Positions 1-11,012 of a stretch of 64,000 nucleotides of DNA are shown piece after piece. Below the pieces are notes generated by a model that was not told where the DNA came from, ran no database searches, and saw only the letters and a program-made list of their open reading frames with translations. Origin of the DNA: Agelaius tricolor (Eukaryota > Chordata > Aves > Passeriformes > Icteridae); contig JALJCS010000004.1 in the NCBI GenBank assembly GCA_023055355.1, positions 16,336,001 to 16,400,000 on the forward strand, in the 5' to 3' direction. Numbering within the stretch: the first letter of the stretch is position 1; each line of letters starts with the position of its first letter. The position numbers and the translations under genes are program-made.

Positions 1-500
1 GCAACAGCTGGTGATTTAAATATCTATGAATCTACCTAAGCTTCTCTCTCTGTTTGTAAACAACACATAAAATACACAGCTATGGAGGTAGTTTGCCTTC
101 CCTAGGTTGTATTTCAGTGGTAGATGTCACTTATCTGGTTGAATAGTTCAAAGTAGGTTGGATAGTGTTCGCTGATAAAGGTTCTGATTCCTGATGAGAT
201 GTTCAGTTGTCTGGATGCGTAAGTACATGGCGGTGCAGTGATACATATATTTTTTTTAGGGGTTAGCATTTCCAATGCCACTTTAACAATGACTCTTAAA
301 TATACTACAAAATTATTACAAAATTATTTGATCTTTGTTATTGGTAATAGCAGCTTAAATTTGCTTGCCAAAACTATCTTGCACTTGCCAAAATGTTTTC
401 AGCTCAATAGCCAGGAAAAAAATTGACATATTTTTATAACAGACATACTTTTTTTGTACATTGTGTTCATTCTTGAATAAAGTCAGTTCAGTGTTGGCTT
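1..500 (+). other. Possible 3' UTR end and polyadenylation site of a gene entering from the left
   Basis: No coding frame stands out here. An AATAAA hexamer lies at 476-481. It is preceded by a T-rich stretch with a TGTA element near 455 and followed by GT-rich sequence (GTGTTGGCTTGT), which is the usual order of a vertebrate cleavage and polyadenylation site. A second AATAAA follows near 534. In mammals the gene just upstream of SPTLC1, transcribed in the same direction, is IARS1, so this could be its 3' UTR. That is synteny reasoning only; no IARS1 coding sequence is visible. AT-rich DNA yields AATAAA often by chance. Confidence 0.3.
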
Positions 501-1605
501 GTAGATATTAAAAGGAAAGTATTGACTTTGATTCAATAAATGTTTTCTTTCAGTTGGTGGCCTACCCTTTTTCCTTTCCATAAATTATATTTGCATTAGA
601 AAAACACTTGCATCTTACAGACAGATTTGTGGTGAAAAGAGTAACCTATTAGCATCAATAAATAAATTGCAGGCTTGAGTTTTTTTCGTCACACTTGACC
701 CTTCTGTTGCCATATGGATTAACCTGTAATTTTATCAGTATTATTGTCACATTGATTTAACATGTATGCCAGGGGCTTCTGCAAGGAAGGGAGAGTGTCC
801 TAAAAATACTTTGGAAATCTTTCCTTTTGACTGCAGCTCATATGTGTGTTACTTTCCTGATTGTGCTGCAGGTTACTGTGGTGGTCAGTAAAAGACTTGT
901 CACCATAAAATGCTCATCTACGTTAAAAGTACCTGCAAGGTACAGTATTGCCTACTATTTGGGGCAATTAATTTTTATATTTGACACTCTCAAAGTTTAT
1001 TTCTTAAGCACTAACTTACTACTTTAAATTTCATACTACATTCTTATGAAGACTGATAATGAATTCTTTAGCTCATGCCAAGTCCATTAAATTGCCAGTT
1101 GAGGGGGAAAAAAGGCAGCTAGAAGGAAATAAGGCTTTAAAGTAAAATAAAGATGGAGATAAATCCGTGCTATACCAGTCAACTAATGAGTTATTTTTTT
1201 TTTAATGCTGAGGTTATAGACGCTTAAAACTGTCTACAAAGGTATATTTTGAAGACCAAATGTTCCACTGTATATGCATTTTCAGTGTCTGACATTAAAG
1301 GTTCTGCCAGTAATTAGTAGGATTACTTCAAAGGCACACCCATGAAACTGATTTGGACTGGTCTCATCTGCTTACCCTTACAGTCCATGCTAGCGCTGAC
1401 ACTGATTTGGCAGCTAACTCGTGGATGCTGACCTCTAGGAAAGGTTGTATGACCACATTGGTTAGTTTCAACTTGGATCACTTTCCTAATGCTTCTTCAG
1501 AGTTAGCGTGGGAGCATGGGAGTGAGTGTCATGGGATCAGAGCTAATCTGTTACAGGGAATATTGATAATTTGGCCATGGAAAAACATCAAGCTTTTTCT
1601 GTATT

Positions 1606-1748
1606 AAACTACCCAAAACAACAAATGCAAAAAACAACAGCAATCCAAGAAGAAACAAAACAGAAGATAAAACCAACACAAACAACCCAAACAAAACCAC
1701 AAAGAAAGAAAACCAAACAAAACCAAAAGGAAAACCCACCCAAAACAG
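1606..1748. repeat. A/C-rich low-complexity tract
   Basis: The + strand is almost pure A and C with scattered G, built from irregular CAAAAC, AACCAAAC and AAAACCC units. The matching open frames on both strands (Lys/Gln/Thr-rich on +, Phe/Val-rich on -) are composition artefacts, not genes. Confidence 0.8.
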
Positions 1749-1750
1749 AA

Positions 1751-1774
1751 CATTCAGGCTTTGCAGCCTGAATG
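1751..1774. other. Perfect 10-bp inverted repeat with 4-bp loop
   Basis: CATTCAGGCT at 1751-1760 is exactly complementary in inverted order to AGCCTGAATG at 1765-1774, with TTGC between. It sits just after the A/C-rich tract. It is too short to be a microRNA precursor and may be chance. Confidence 0.6.
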
Positions 1775-4700
1775 AATACATCTATTGGAAAGACTAATTC
1801 CACATTTTCAAAGCTCTTTTTCCATGCACTGTGCTCACCAGCTTTGTCCAGAGTACTCTTCTTGGTCTGGGAGCACAGAGCACGTTGAACATGTTGCTAA
1901 AAGAACAACCACGTCATCACCAAGAGTCAGCCATCCTCATGCAGTATGATTCATTTCTGCTATCAGTGGTAATTCCATCTATCAGCACTGTACAAGAAAT
2001 CACTTTCTGCTTTCACACAAGACAAGAGAAATTATAAGTTCAGATTTGAAGCAAGTTTTCTATTAAGCCTGGAAAAACTCAAAGTGCTGGTTGAGTTGGC
2101 AATAAATTGATGAGTACCAAACTTGCTTCCTTCAATAGGATGCAGATGGTCCATTTATGAAATAATTAAGTTGTCATGCAAAAGCTCCATTCATTTGTAG
2201 CTATTTCAGCATTTGTGTGAGCTTATAGCATTCATTGTCTATAAACAAGTTCATGGTTTGTCAGGGGTGTTCAAGAAATTTGGTAGTGTGTTTTTATATA
2301 CAAGATAGTAACAGAGCCTATCAGCAGAAACCCAACAGTAGGGTGTTACGTTTGGTTTATTAGTTGTTTCAAGTGAACTGAATGTCACTAAGCAGTAAGA
2401 AAGCTTTATACTGATGTCAGCATTCTAGGAGTACTAGTCTTCTACCAGTGCCCTGCATGTCTGAGTCCTCAGCATATCCCTGTTTCCCAGGAATATGCTT
2501 TGTATACTATGCCTTCAGTTCCAGGAAGGGGTTGTTGGCTTTCAGTTTTTTAAATCTCTCATCAGTCTTTGTAGGTCTTAATTGATTTGAAATAATCTGC
2601 CAGGCAAAATAAATTTTGTGCCCTTCCTGCTGGGAGGCTCCAGGTGAATGACTCCAGTTGATGGCGCAGTGGTGTGAGGAGCTCTAATGCACCACAGAGG
2701 AGCGCCTAGGTTTATCTTTTGCACCTGCTGTCACTCACCCATGGTCCCTCATCCACTGTGTGTGGTTGGTTGGCTGTTGTGCAAGGCCAGTTCTTAAAAC
2801 ATTGCCTCAAGGAGGAAAATGAGTACTGCTTGAAATTGATTTTGAAGTCCTCAGTTTTCTTGAAATGTGGTATCTCTAGGGAAATGGCTAATCTGAATCA
2901 GTTTTCCTTAAGAAATCATCTTTACACTCTCAATAAAACTTTCAAAGAGCCATACATCTTGGAAAAGAGTACTATTTCAAAGTGATTGATGCTAATGGAC
3001 ATTCTGGCACTCCACAGATTTTTTTACTTGTCAAAATTCCACCTTCTGCAACACTAAAAATAATCTCATGTATGGTATATGCATTAAACAGTAGAGTAAT
3101 GCATTGATATGGGAGTATTGCACAGCATTTTGTTTCACATTTATAATGAAGAGAAACATTTCCAAGGATGGAAATAAGGAATAAAAAAATCACATTTCAG
3201 TAAGCAGTATTGGTTTTGGAGGGATGGAGGACAGCAGGGAGGGCAGATATAAATGATGAGTGAGTGAAAAGAAAGAAGATTAAGTGGGGGGGTAGGCTAA
3301 ACTTTGATAGATGACCAAGCACTGTATGTATTCTCCATGGCATCCTTTTTGAGAAGGAGCTATTGGCAACAGCTGCAAAAACCAGAGGCCAGTGCAGCAA
3401 GGTTTATTCATTTTTCACTGTTTTAGCTAGTAGGTTCCAAGACAATTACTCTAAGTTGCAGTGCTTGTTTGGTTTCCAGCTGGCACAATCAGGATCTGTC
3501 AGAATGGGCAGTAGAACAGCCTAGGGCAACAGGGCTGTGTGGTGAACAGAGCTGGAAAATGAGACTCGTTTTGACAATTTTCAAAGTCTGTATTAAATGT
3601 AAACTATTTTTCTTACTGTGAACATGCATAGGATGGTAAATAGATGGCCAGGTAGCTTCACATCTCTTTAAAAACTTACTCAGAAGTCTGTTTCCAGACT
3701 CATTTACTGGAGCTGGACAAAATCAAGATGATACTTGGACTTACTGCTATAGATTCAAGTCCCACTAGAACCACCCGTTTCTATATCTGCTTAACATCTA
3801 ACTGCAATTGCACAGATGCTGTTTTCCTCAGAGACTGCCAAAATGCACCCAGCCCAGTCCATGGAAGGGAACTAAATTGCCATGCCATGATTTGATTTAA
3901 GAGCTTCTTTGCTTATTCTCTGAATTACAACCAGAGCGCTGGAAATACAAGACAAAAAGAAATACTGTGGCTGATACAACAGCTTTATAAAACCTTGAAC
4001 TGCGAAGTTATGTAAAGATGACTGCTTTCTAAAACAATTTTAAGTAGGATTTTCAGCCTCTTACAACACACTTGCATATCCTCATAGAGCAAAATTAAAA
4101 CTTTCTGATCTATGTTGGCGCAATGGCCCATACTGTCTGCAATGTATGTGCCGTAATGGGACATAATAATTCTGTCTCTAAGAGTGCCTAGCAATTTCTG
4201 AGAACACAAGGCACTTCTCAGTTGCTGTCTGAGAGTCCTCCTTTTTGGAGCACTTCAAGCATCCACAGCAATGTGGAGGCCAGCACAGCACTGATAGGAC
4301 AGACATGGTATCCCAAGCTGAAGTGCCGAAGCCATTTGGTGCAAGGAACTTGCAGCTATTTTTGTGAGTGCTTGCAACAGGTAAAGCCCTGCTCAAAGGG
4401 CAGCTGAGGCAGCCCAGACTCCTCCAGCCTCCCCACATACTAAGTGAGGCATTTACATCACATTCCTGGGCTGCACTGCCGTCTTTCCATGTGCAAATTT
4501 GCACAGTACTGCACTAAGAAAATCCTTTTCAAATCACATTTTCTAAGAAAGGGCACTTGGTTAACACTGTGAAGAAAGTCAGATCCTCCTGCTCACTGCC
4601 CCATGTAGCAGGGTTATGCCAGCAGAGTCAGCTCATGGAAGGGCCACTGGAGCTTATACAATAATCAGAGCTGTCACTGCTTGGAAAACTCTAATCAAGT

Positions 4701-6298
4701 ATGTGCAGCTGCTCATTTGAATAGCTTTCTCACTGAGGAAAGCTATCCAACGCATGATGAAAAGTTCTCCAGGGAACAGACATGCCTTCTAAATTTAAGC
4801 TCTTTAAGTAAGAAATTTCCACAGCCCTGTCCAACAAACCATGCCACAGGGCCCATAACCTTTCCCTGCCCTGCCCCTTTATTCGCATTATTGATGTTCA
4901 CATTACAATGTGTTTAAAAGTTTTAATAAATATTTCAATAATTAGAAAGTGGCCACTGGCCTTTCTGGATGGGCAGCTGCTTTAGATTCCCCATTGCCTC
5001 AGGGTAAAGCCAATTTCACAGCACACTGGACTATTTCCCAGTTGAGAAATCTACAGTCCAGTCCTCTGACCATGAATGAACCTGCAAATGAGAATGGCCT
5101 TTTCTAATCAGACCAAGAGAATCCAGATTCAGAGGGCTGCAAAGAGTTTAGAGGATTTTTACAGAACCAAGAATACTTTTCCGTGGTTCAGGATTTCAAT
5201 GCTTTGCTTTTTCCTCTTAGAACCTTTTGCCCAAATTTCAGGTACACCACATCATCTGCGTTTTTATTCCTTCACTGTGTACTGTTTAATGTTTTGGGGC
5301 TCCTGAGAACTATTTCCAAAGACTCTGTGTGCTATTGCTGCTTCTTGTTTTGCACCTGAGAAATGTCTTAATTCTCCCACCACAAATGGCATCACAGCCA
5401 TTGGTATCTCAATGGATTGTCAGGAATATGCAGCCAGATCTAATGAATTTAAGAGAGACTTGAAACAGCAAACATAGGAGCACTGCCCCTAAATATCTAC
5501 AATGCTCCTCAACCAGTAGCATCAGCAGTGGTTTGAAATTTGAGGGTTAAAACCTTCTAAAGGGTACCATTACTGCTTTTGTAACATAGCATCAAATGAC
5601 TGGCATCCCATGCCTTACCCTCACTTCATCAGTAATACTTATTGTAAAATTACTTCAGAGCTTCCTAGTGAGGTGCGCAAGCACACAGGGCATAATAGAC
5701 ACTTTGAAAAAGAAAAACTATTTATTCATCTATTCATCATCTATTTTTTTAGTAATAATTATATAAAAGCAGACATTTTTTCCATAAACTAATTGCCTTG
5801 TCCCTTGCCTGTGTTCTGTAGTCAGAAAGATAAGACTCCTGCAGAAGCAGCAGGGCAACAAGAGAGTTCTCTGCTGCTTCAAGCAATTACCATGACATAA
5901 GAAAAAATAGATCCTCTGAGAAAAGTAAAAAGGGTCACAGTATTCTTGTCAAAAAGCCTCATTTGTTGTAATAAAAAGATTTATTTGAACAAGGACTTCA
6001 GGAACTAAGCCAGGATAGGACAACTTTTCTTACCAGAGGTCACTGCAACTTACATTTACTTTGTTCATTTATGTCAGTAAGAACACTTAGAATCATCTGG
6101 TGAAAAAAGAAAGAAACTTCCACTTCTAATACAGCTTCAGATAAAGCTTTTAGTGACATCTATCTCAGTTATTTGTTTGTTGGGACACAGGAACAAGATC
6201 TGTCCTCTGCCAAGCTTCTGCAGAGACAGTCCTGTTACTGACATCTTGACACAATGAAAGAAACACCAAAACACAGGGGTTAAGTCTCAGGAACTTAC

Positions 6299-6551
6299 GC
6301 AGGTAGATAGGATACTTCTTTTTTCTATACTGGAAACTTCTGGTTCCTATAAGCAATACATCCAGGGAGAGAGGGAAGAAGAGCAGGAGGGTGGCTGTCA
6401 CAGTCATGACTGCTGCAACTGAGAGCTCTGTCCACAAGGGCTGCTCATCTGGCATTTTGCTCATCGTGTCACAGTATATCAGCAACTCTTTGCAAGACTC
6501 AGAGCTCTCCGGCTGTGCAACTTTACATGGTTTTGACAAATATTTCTGGCT
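6299..6551 (-). CDS. Candidate exon: transmembrane segment of an unrecognised type I membrane protein
   Basis: Read on the - strand this is 84 codons plus one base. The first about 40 residues contain three cysteines (in KPCK, ESCK and IYCD). A hydrophobic stretch of about 25 residues follows, from LSVAAVMTVT to about LSLDVLLI. It is followed by a basic segment, RSFQYRKKK, which fits a single-pass protein with the basic side in the cytoplasm. The 3' end has a strong donor, C|GTAAGT at 6299/6298. The 5' end needs a TAG acceptor just above 6551; using the CAG six bases upstream would create an immediate stop in the phase that fits. It splices in phase 0 from the exon at 6708-6964 across a 156-bp intron. 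I do not recognise the family. It could be a real lineage-divergent gene, a decayed gene, or a chance frame, though the phase agreement and donor quality argue against chance. Confidence 0.4.
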
Positions 6552-6707
6552 CTATGCCTGCATATGATCATCAGAGAAGTTGTTTACAACAGTAAGACAT
6601 CCTCTTAGTCAGCCCCAATGACACAACATTGTCACTGATGTAATACCATCTTCACCTCTTATCTCTGAGAACAGAGGTGTGAAAAACATACCACCTGTTC
6701 TCCTTAC
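6552..6707 (-). other. Putative short intron between the two membrane-protein exon candidates
   Basis: The 156-bp interval starts GTAAGG on the - strand and ends GCATAG. It contains an in-frame TGA shortly after the donor, so without splicing the two exons could not form one frame. The tract before the acceptor has only a modest pyrimidine content. Confidence 0.35.
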
Positions 6708-6964
6708 AGAGTGATTAATTGAGAAATGCTTTTGTGAACATGGCACCATGTACTCATCAGAGCTAAATGCTTCAATATTGATTTTGATTGTTTGAGATTC
6801 CTTAATCAGCAAGTAGGTTTGATGTTTGCATTCATGTGTTATGGGAAGCAACAGAAAAATCCCAGCCTGCCTGGAGGTGAAAGTACACTCAAAGGTGTGT
6901 GTTGCAGAATCAGCAGTTCTCCAAAAAGCCAGACCCACAGTGAAGCTGTCCAGCTGCTTTGAGG
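6708..6964 (-). CDS. Candidate exon: extracellular part of the same unrecognised membrane protein
   Basis: Read on the - strand this is two leading bases plus exactly 85 codons. It runs from an acceptor (GTGCTCAG) at 6965 to a donor, TCT|GTAAGG, at 6708/6707. The frame contains three cysteines (in FECTF, THECKH and VPCSQ) spaced as in a small disulfide-bonded extracellular domain, with mixed polar and hydrophobic residues and no low complexity. An in-frame TGA lies upstream within the presumed intron. The two leading bases need a preceding exon ending in phase 1. A GTCAGT donor near 7312 on the same strand would give that phase, but the exon before it is unconvincing. No signal peptide exon or start codon was found. 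The solo LTR lies about 600 bp upstream in the direction of transcription. Confidence 0.38.
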
Positions 6965-7560
6965 CTGAGCACAGGTCTCAAAATAAAAGCCCACAAATAC
7001 AAGCCAACCTTGGCAGCAGTTTTTGAGACTGAAAAAAGGAAAATACAGCAGCTACTGCACTTCCAGGTTCCACTTTCTTTGGTCAGGTAAAACTGCCTAG
7101 ATAGAGGAAAATGGGAAAAGTCTTTGGAGTGGTGCCACACCTGGTCCCTGAATGAAAGAAGCCTTTTGGTACAAGACACCCTTTCCTTCTGGACTAACAA
7201 ATGGCAATCTGGAAAGTCTCAGATGACACAACTGTCAGCATCAGGACTCAAGGAAGATGGCAGGCTAAGTGACATTAATTTCTTTAGTCTCACAGAAAAC
7301 TGGAAACTGACCTTGAACAGCAGCAGCTGCCTTCAGGAGGAGCAGTGATGGGTTTGATGCAGAAGCGACTAAGGTGAAAGACATAGTGATAGCTGCTAAT
7401 GAACTGATATACTTTGACTGTTGCAGGACTCTTTTCAACCTGATTTGCCCATCAGGTTTTCTCACCGTGCCATGTAGTCTGAGAAATTGTAACGCTGCAG
7501 AACAGTTATATTGTCCAGCTCCATTCCCTCTACTTTTGACCCTTGTGTCAGTTTGGCAGC

Positions 7561-8561
7561 TGTGGTGGGTTCATCCACCAGGTGCCCACCAAAGGTGCTC
7601 TATCCCTCCCCTCCTCAGTTGGGCAGTGGAAAGAAAACATAACAAAAAGCTCATGGATCAAGAGAGGGTCAAGAAAGGATCATCAGCAATTACCATCACA
7701 AGCAAAACAGACTCGGTTTAGGGAAATCAGTTTAATTTAGCTAAGTCGTTTTCCCAAGCTTAGCTTCACTCCAAATTCTCCATCTCCTCCCCTGCAGTGG
7801 CACAGGGGGACAGGGAATGGGGTTATTAAATCATATGTCTCTGCTGCTCCCTCCACCCCAGCAAGATGAATTCTTAGAGTCTTCTCCTGCTCCAGTTAGT
7901 GGTCCCGCCCATGAGAGACAGTTCTCCATGAACTTGTCCAACATAGATCCTTCTCTCTGGCTGCAGCTCTGTGAGAGCTGCTCCTACTTTATCCCTTCCA
8001 GAGGGTGCAGTGCTTCAGGAGTAGATTGCTTCAGTGTGGTCCCCCATGGTGCCACAGGTCCTGACAAGTGGGCTTCTGCATGGGCTTTCCACAGAGTTAC
8101 AGCATCCTTTGGGCTGCTCTGGCATGGGATCTTTCACAAGCTGCAGTTAATACTTGCTCCACTCTGGACATCCTTGAGGGGACAGCCTGCTTCATCATAG
8201 TCTTCACCAGCGGCAGTAGGGCAGCAGTATCTCTGCTCTGCTGCCTGCAGCATCTCATTCCCCACCCTTCTTCACTGACCTTGCTGTCTGCAGAGTTCTT
8301 TCACTCACATATTTTCATTCATCTCTCCCAGCTGCTGTTGCACAGTGGGTTTTTTTTTACTCTTTCCTAATTATGCCGTCATGTAGTTGCTACCAGTGTT
8401 CCTGATGGACTCAGCTTTAGCCAGCAGTGGGTGCATCTGAGAGCCAGCTGGAACTGGCACTGTCTGTTGGGAGCAGCTTCTGGCATCACCTCACAGAAGC
8501 CATCCCTGCAGTCCTCCCTTCTATCAAAACCTTGCTGCATAAACCAAACAACCCCAATACA
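7561..8561 (-). mobile_element. Solo LTR of a songbird endogenous retrovirus
   Basis: The sequence resembles, from memory, a long LTR family of about 1 kb that is frequent in passerine genomes. On the - strand it begins TGTATTGGGG and ends CCACCACA, so it has TG...CA ends. The sense strand includes a run of GAGCAGAG and CTGCAG-rich modules and an A-rich TATA-region equivalent near 8350. No internal retroviral genes flank it, so it is a solo LTR left by recombination between paired LTRs. No matching target-site duplication is visible at these ends, so the boundaries are approximate by some tens of bases. Open frames inside it on both strands are not genes. It is diverged, with many indels compared with what I remember of the family. 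Confidence 0.72.
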
Positions 8562-9338
8562 CCCCTGTTATTAAGCTCTCCTTTATACCTGAGAGTTTCT
8601 TTGAAATATATGGTGGGCTGACATTCTCCTCTTTTGGACAAGGTGAACTGGTGAGTGCTAAGCTTTGTTTTCTTCACAACATTGCATGGAACAGGTGGTG
8701 TAAGATGTCTGCTACCAAAATTCATATTAACAGGTGACCTACCTCTGAGAGTATAATGGTGATTTTAACTGGTGCAGAACCTCAAGGGTTCAGAGGCCCT
8801 CTGGCATACTGCAGGTGGTGAGGTGGTGGTGGGAGGCACCATGTAAGTCTCTGTGGTGTGCTGCTAGCCTTGGTCCTCTGTATGTCTCTCTGGAAGAAGG
8901 CACCATGAACAGGTGAGAAGCACACTGACTTGGTTGGTATATAGGTTTCTCATTCCAAGAAAATAGTAGAAACACATGGATCAAGACCAGGATAATAAAA
9001 CCCTATATGCTTTTTTTCTGCCCCTTTACTTCGCTTTCTTGCTATTGCAGAACACTCTGCAGCTTCACAGAGACTTGTCTCACACAGGGCAACCCCATTT
9101 ATCACTTAGCATTTGGTTGTCTGTCTTAAAACGGTCTAAACCCCTGAAAAATCATGTAAATTAAGAAAAAAACTCAGTGTGACATTATCCAGTAGATCCC
9201 AAACACTTGATAAACTTTTGCTACAAATCAGCTTACAGTGTGTGGTTCAGCTGAGCTGTGTGTGTCTGGGACTCCTGCCGTGTGCCCATCTGCAATGTGA
9301 GCCCCTCTTCCTCTGGGCTGTGCCTTTCGGCAGTGCAG

Positions 9339-9434
9339 GCGGAGTTCAGCACCCTCTATGATCAGCTCTTCAATGACATTCATGGAGCCCTCAGCTCAAA
9401 GGAGAAGCAAAAAGGCAGCAAATTTCTCTTCTAA
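9339..9434 (+). CDS. Weak candidate terminal exon, 31 codons
   Basis: A pyrimidine-rich stretch (CTCTTCCTCTGGGCTGTG) and a GTGCAG acceptor precede an open frame. It starts AEFSTLYDQLF, continues with a helical-looking charged segment, and ends KFLF before TAA. A donor-like AAAAG|GTAAAC lies five bases after the stop, so an internal exon read in the next frame is also possible. No polyadenylation signal or partner exon was found, and the family is not recognised. A short open frame behind a good acceptor is common by chance. Confidence 0.15.
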   Translation, partial: AEFSTLYDQLFNDIHGALSSKEKQKGSKFLF

Positions 9435-10868
9435 AAGGTAAACCAGAGCTGCTTGTTTGACACAGTGCCCTATGTGCCATATTACTATTGGCTCTAATCT
9501 TTCACTTCACCTAAAGCTGAAAATCCTACCTGGCACTGCCAGTGGCTTTCTGCTGGCAGTCCTACCTCCCTCCTGTTGCACTGTCTCTCCTTACTCTAGC
9601 TATGATCCTTGCTCCGAGGCATTTTAGTACCAGTTCCACCCAGAGACTACCCATTTCACACCAGACACACTGAAAAGAAACATTTTACTGCCCTAATTTA
9701 TTTACCACCTCAGAAATACAAAAGCTTCTCTGCATGTCCCTTAAGACTGTCCCAAACCTCTGAGGATCAAACCAAAGAAATAACTAGTGACAATGCTTTT
9801 TCCTCCCTCCCCCACAGCAAGAGACGAATAAGTTCTAATAAATACGTGCACGACCAAGAAAAGTGTTACACATTTTCTGCTGCATTTGGCTCTCAGAAAT
9901 AAGCCCTAGTTAGTACAAAAATATGGATGAGGCAGAAGAAAATGCATTATTCAAACTATGATACTATCATTTTCCAACAAGACTGGCTGAATTCTTGATT
10001 TCTTGTCTCATCTTAAACCTGGCAAGCAGCTGACCTGGCAAGCAGTATTGAAATTGTTGGTTTTTGACATCTTTCATCTCCATTACTTCCCTATAGATAA
10101 ATTCAAAGAGCTGTTTGTGCAACCACCTTTATTCTGTCTAGGTGGAATTAAAGGCAATTCTGAACTAGATAGGAAATATACTGTTTTTGAAGCATGCTGT
10201 ACAAGAAGAGTATACACAGGACAAAGCAGTACAGGCATAAAGCATGCCTGGTTCTCAGGTCATGCTACAGCCTGGTATTGGTTTTCAAAGCTTCATTGGC
10301 TCTAAACTGCTTGTGAGAGTGGTTACATGAGTTGTTACTATGTAGTAAAAAAGCACAACTAGCCTTCCTGCCTCAACTCAGGTCTTCCTGCAGTGCTTTG
10401 TTCTCACATCCCACTCCATCTTTCCTGTTCTAAAGCTGATCCTAGCAGTGTAGGATATGCAGGACTAACATGCATGAACAGCACAAAGCATAAGGAATGA
10501 GCCACACAGATAGCACATCATATCTGCAGTAATCCCAAGGGGCCTCATGCTACTCTGATCCTGCCATTTCCCTTGGGAAGGCTCCAGTCTCTATCCACTA
10601 GGCAATGGCAGAGTGACTGAGTGTTTCCCACTCTGGGCCTCTAGATTTGCTGTGCCTTGAAAGGCTGCTCCATGAGGACAAGCTGGTTTCTAGCACCACA
10701 GGTAGAAGTTCCCTACCAACACCAGAGAAAGAAAGTTCCCCATCCCTCAGCCCTGGGAATATACGCTTTGTGCAACAGCAAAGCTCATATGCATGCTTCT
10801 CCAAATTGTCACTTAGGATAAGAAACCAGCTCTGCAGACACATGAAGTATTTTGAGAGCAGATATTAA

Positions 10869-11012
10869 AGCTGCCCAGGCGATCTACGGGGCATTGCTGC
10901 AATTCTTGATGAAGCCATTTACATTGAAGGTATTATTCGGTTCAGCTACAAAGGGAATAGCTGCTCTGTGCTTCATGCAGCTCTGCTATCTTGGCTGTTT
11001 CCTGTGCACTGA
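10869..11012 (+). CDS. Weak candidate exon, about 47 codons
   Basis: The frame opens after a TAA and reads SCPGDLRGIAAILDEAIYI, then a segment containing RFSYKGN, to a TGA. A CTGCCCAG acceptor would place the exon start at 10879. A weak donor, GAAG|GTATTA, occurs inside the frame. The peptide is protein-like in composition but I recognise no family. There is no good pyrimidine tract before the acceptor. Confidence 0.12.
   Translation, partial: SCPGDLRGIAAILDEAIYIEGIIRFSYKGNSCSVLHAALLSWLFPVH

Larger units (their letters stand above)
500..6298. other. Intergenic, no supported gene
   Basis: Short open frames on both strands are no longer than expected by chance and have no recognisable protein features. 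Apart from the simple repeat near 1.6-1.75 kb and the hairpin after it, I recognise no transposable element. Downstream exons of the - strand membrane-protein candidate would have to lie here, but I could not pick them out. Confidence 0.5.

Noticed and set aside
1751..1774. Hairpin considered as a microRNA precursor or terminator
   Set aside because: The 10-bp stem is too short for a microRNA, and intrinsic terminators do not apply in a vertebrate genome.
1551..1803. Lys/Gln-rich + frames and Phe/Val-rich - frames
   Set aside because: Both are translations of the A/C-rich low-complexity tract.
6910..7200. A 96-codon - strand frame overlapping the membrane-protein exon in another frame
   Set aside because: There is a strong acceptor near 7096, but the possible donor leaves only about a 40-bp intron and the wrong phase to join the 6708-6964 exon.
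7817..8370. Two + strand frames of 100-127 codons
   Set aside because: They fall within the solo LTR, antisense to it, and contain no retroviral or cellular domain.
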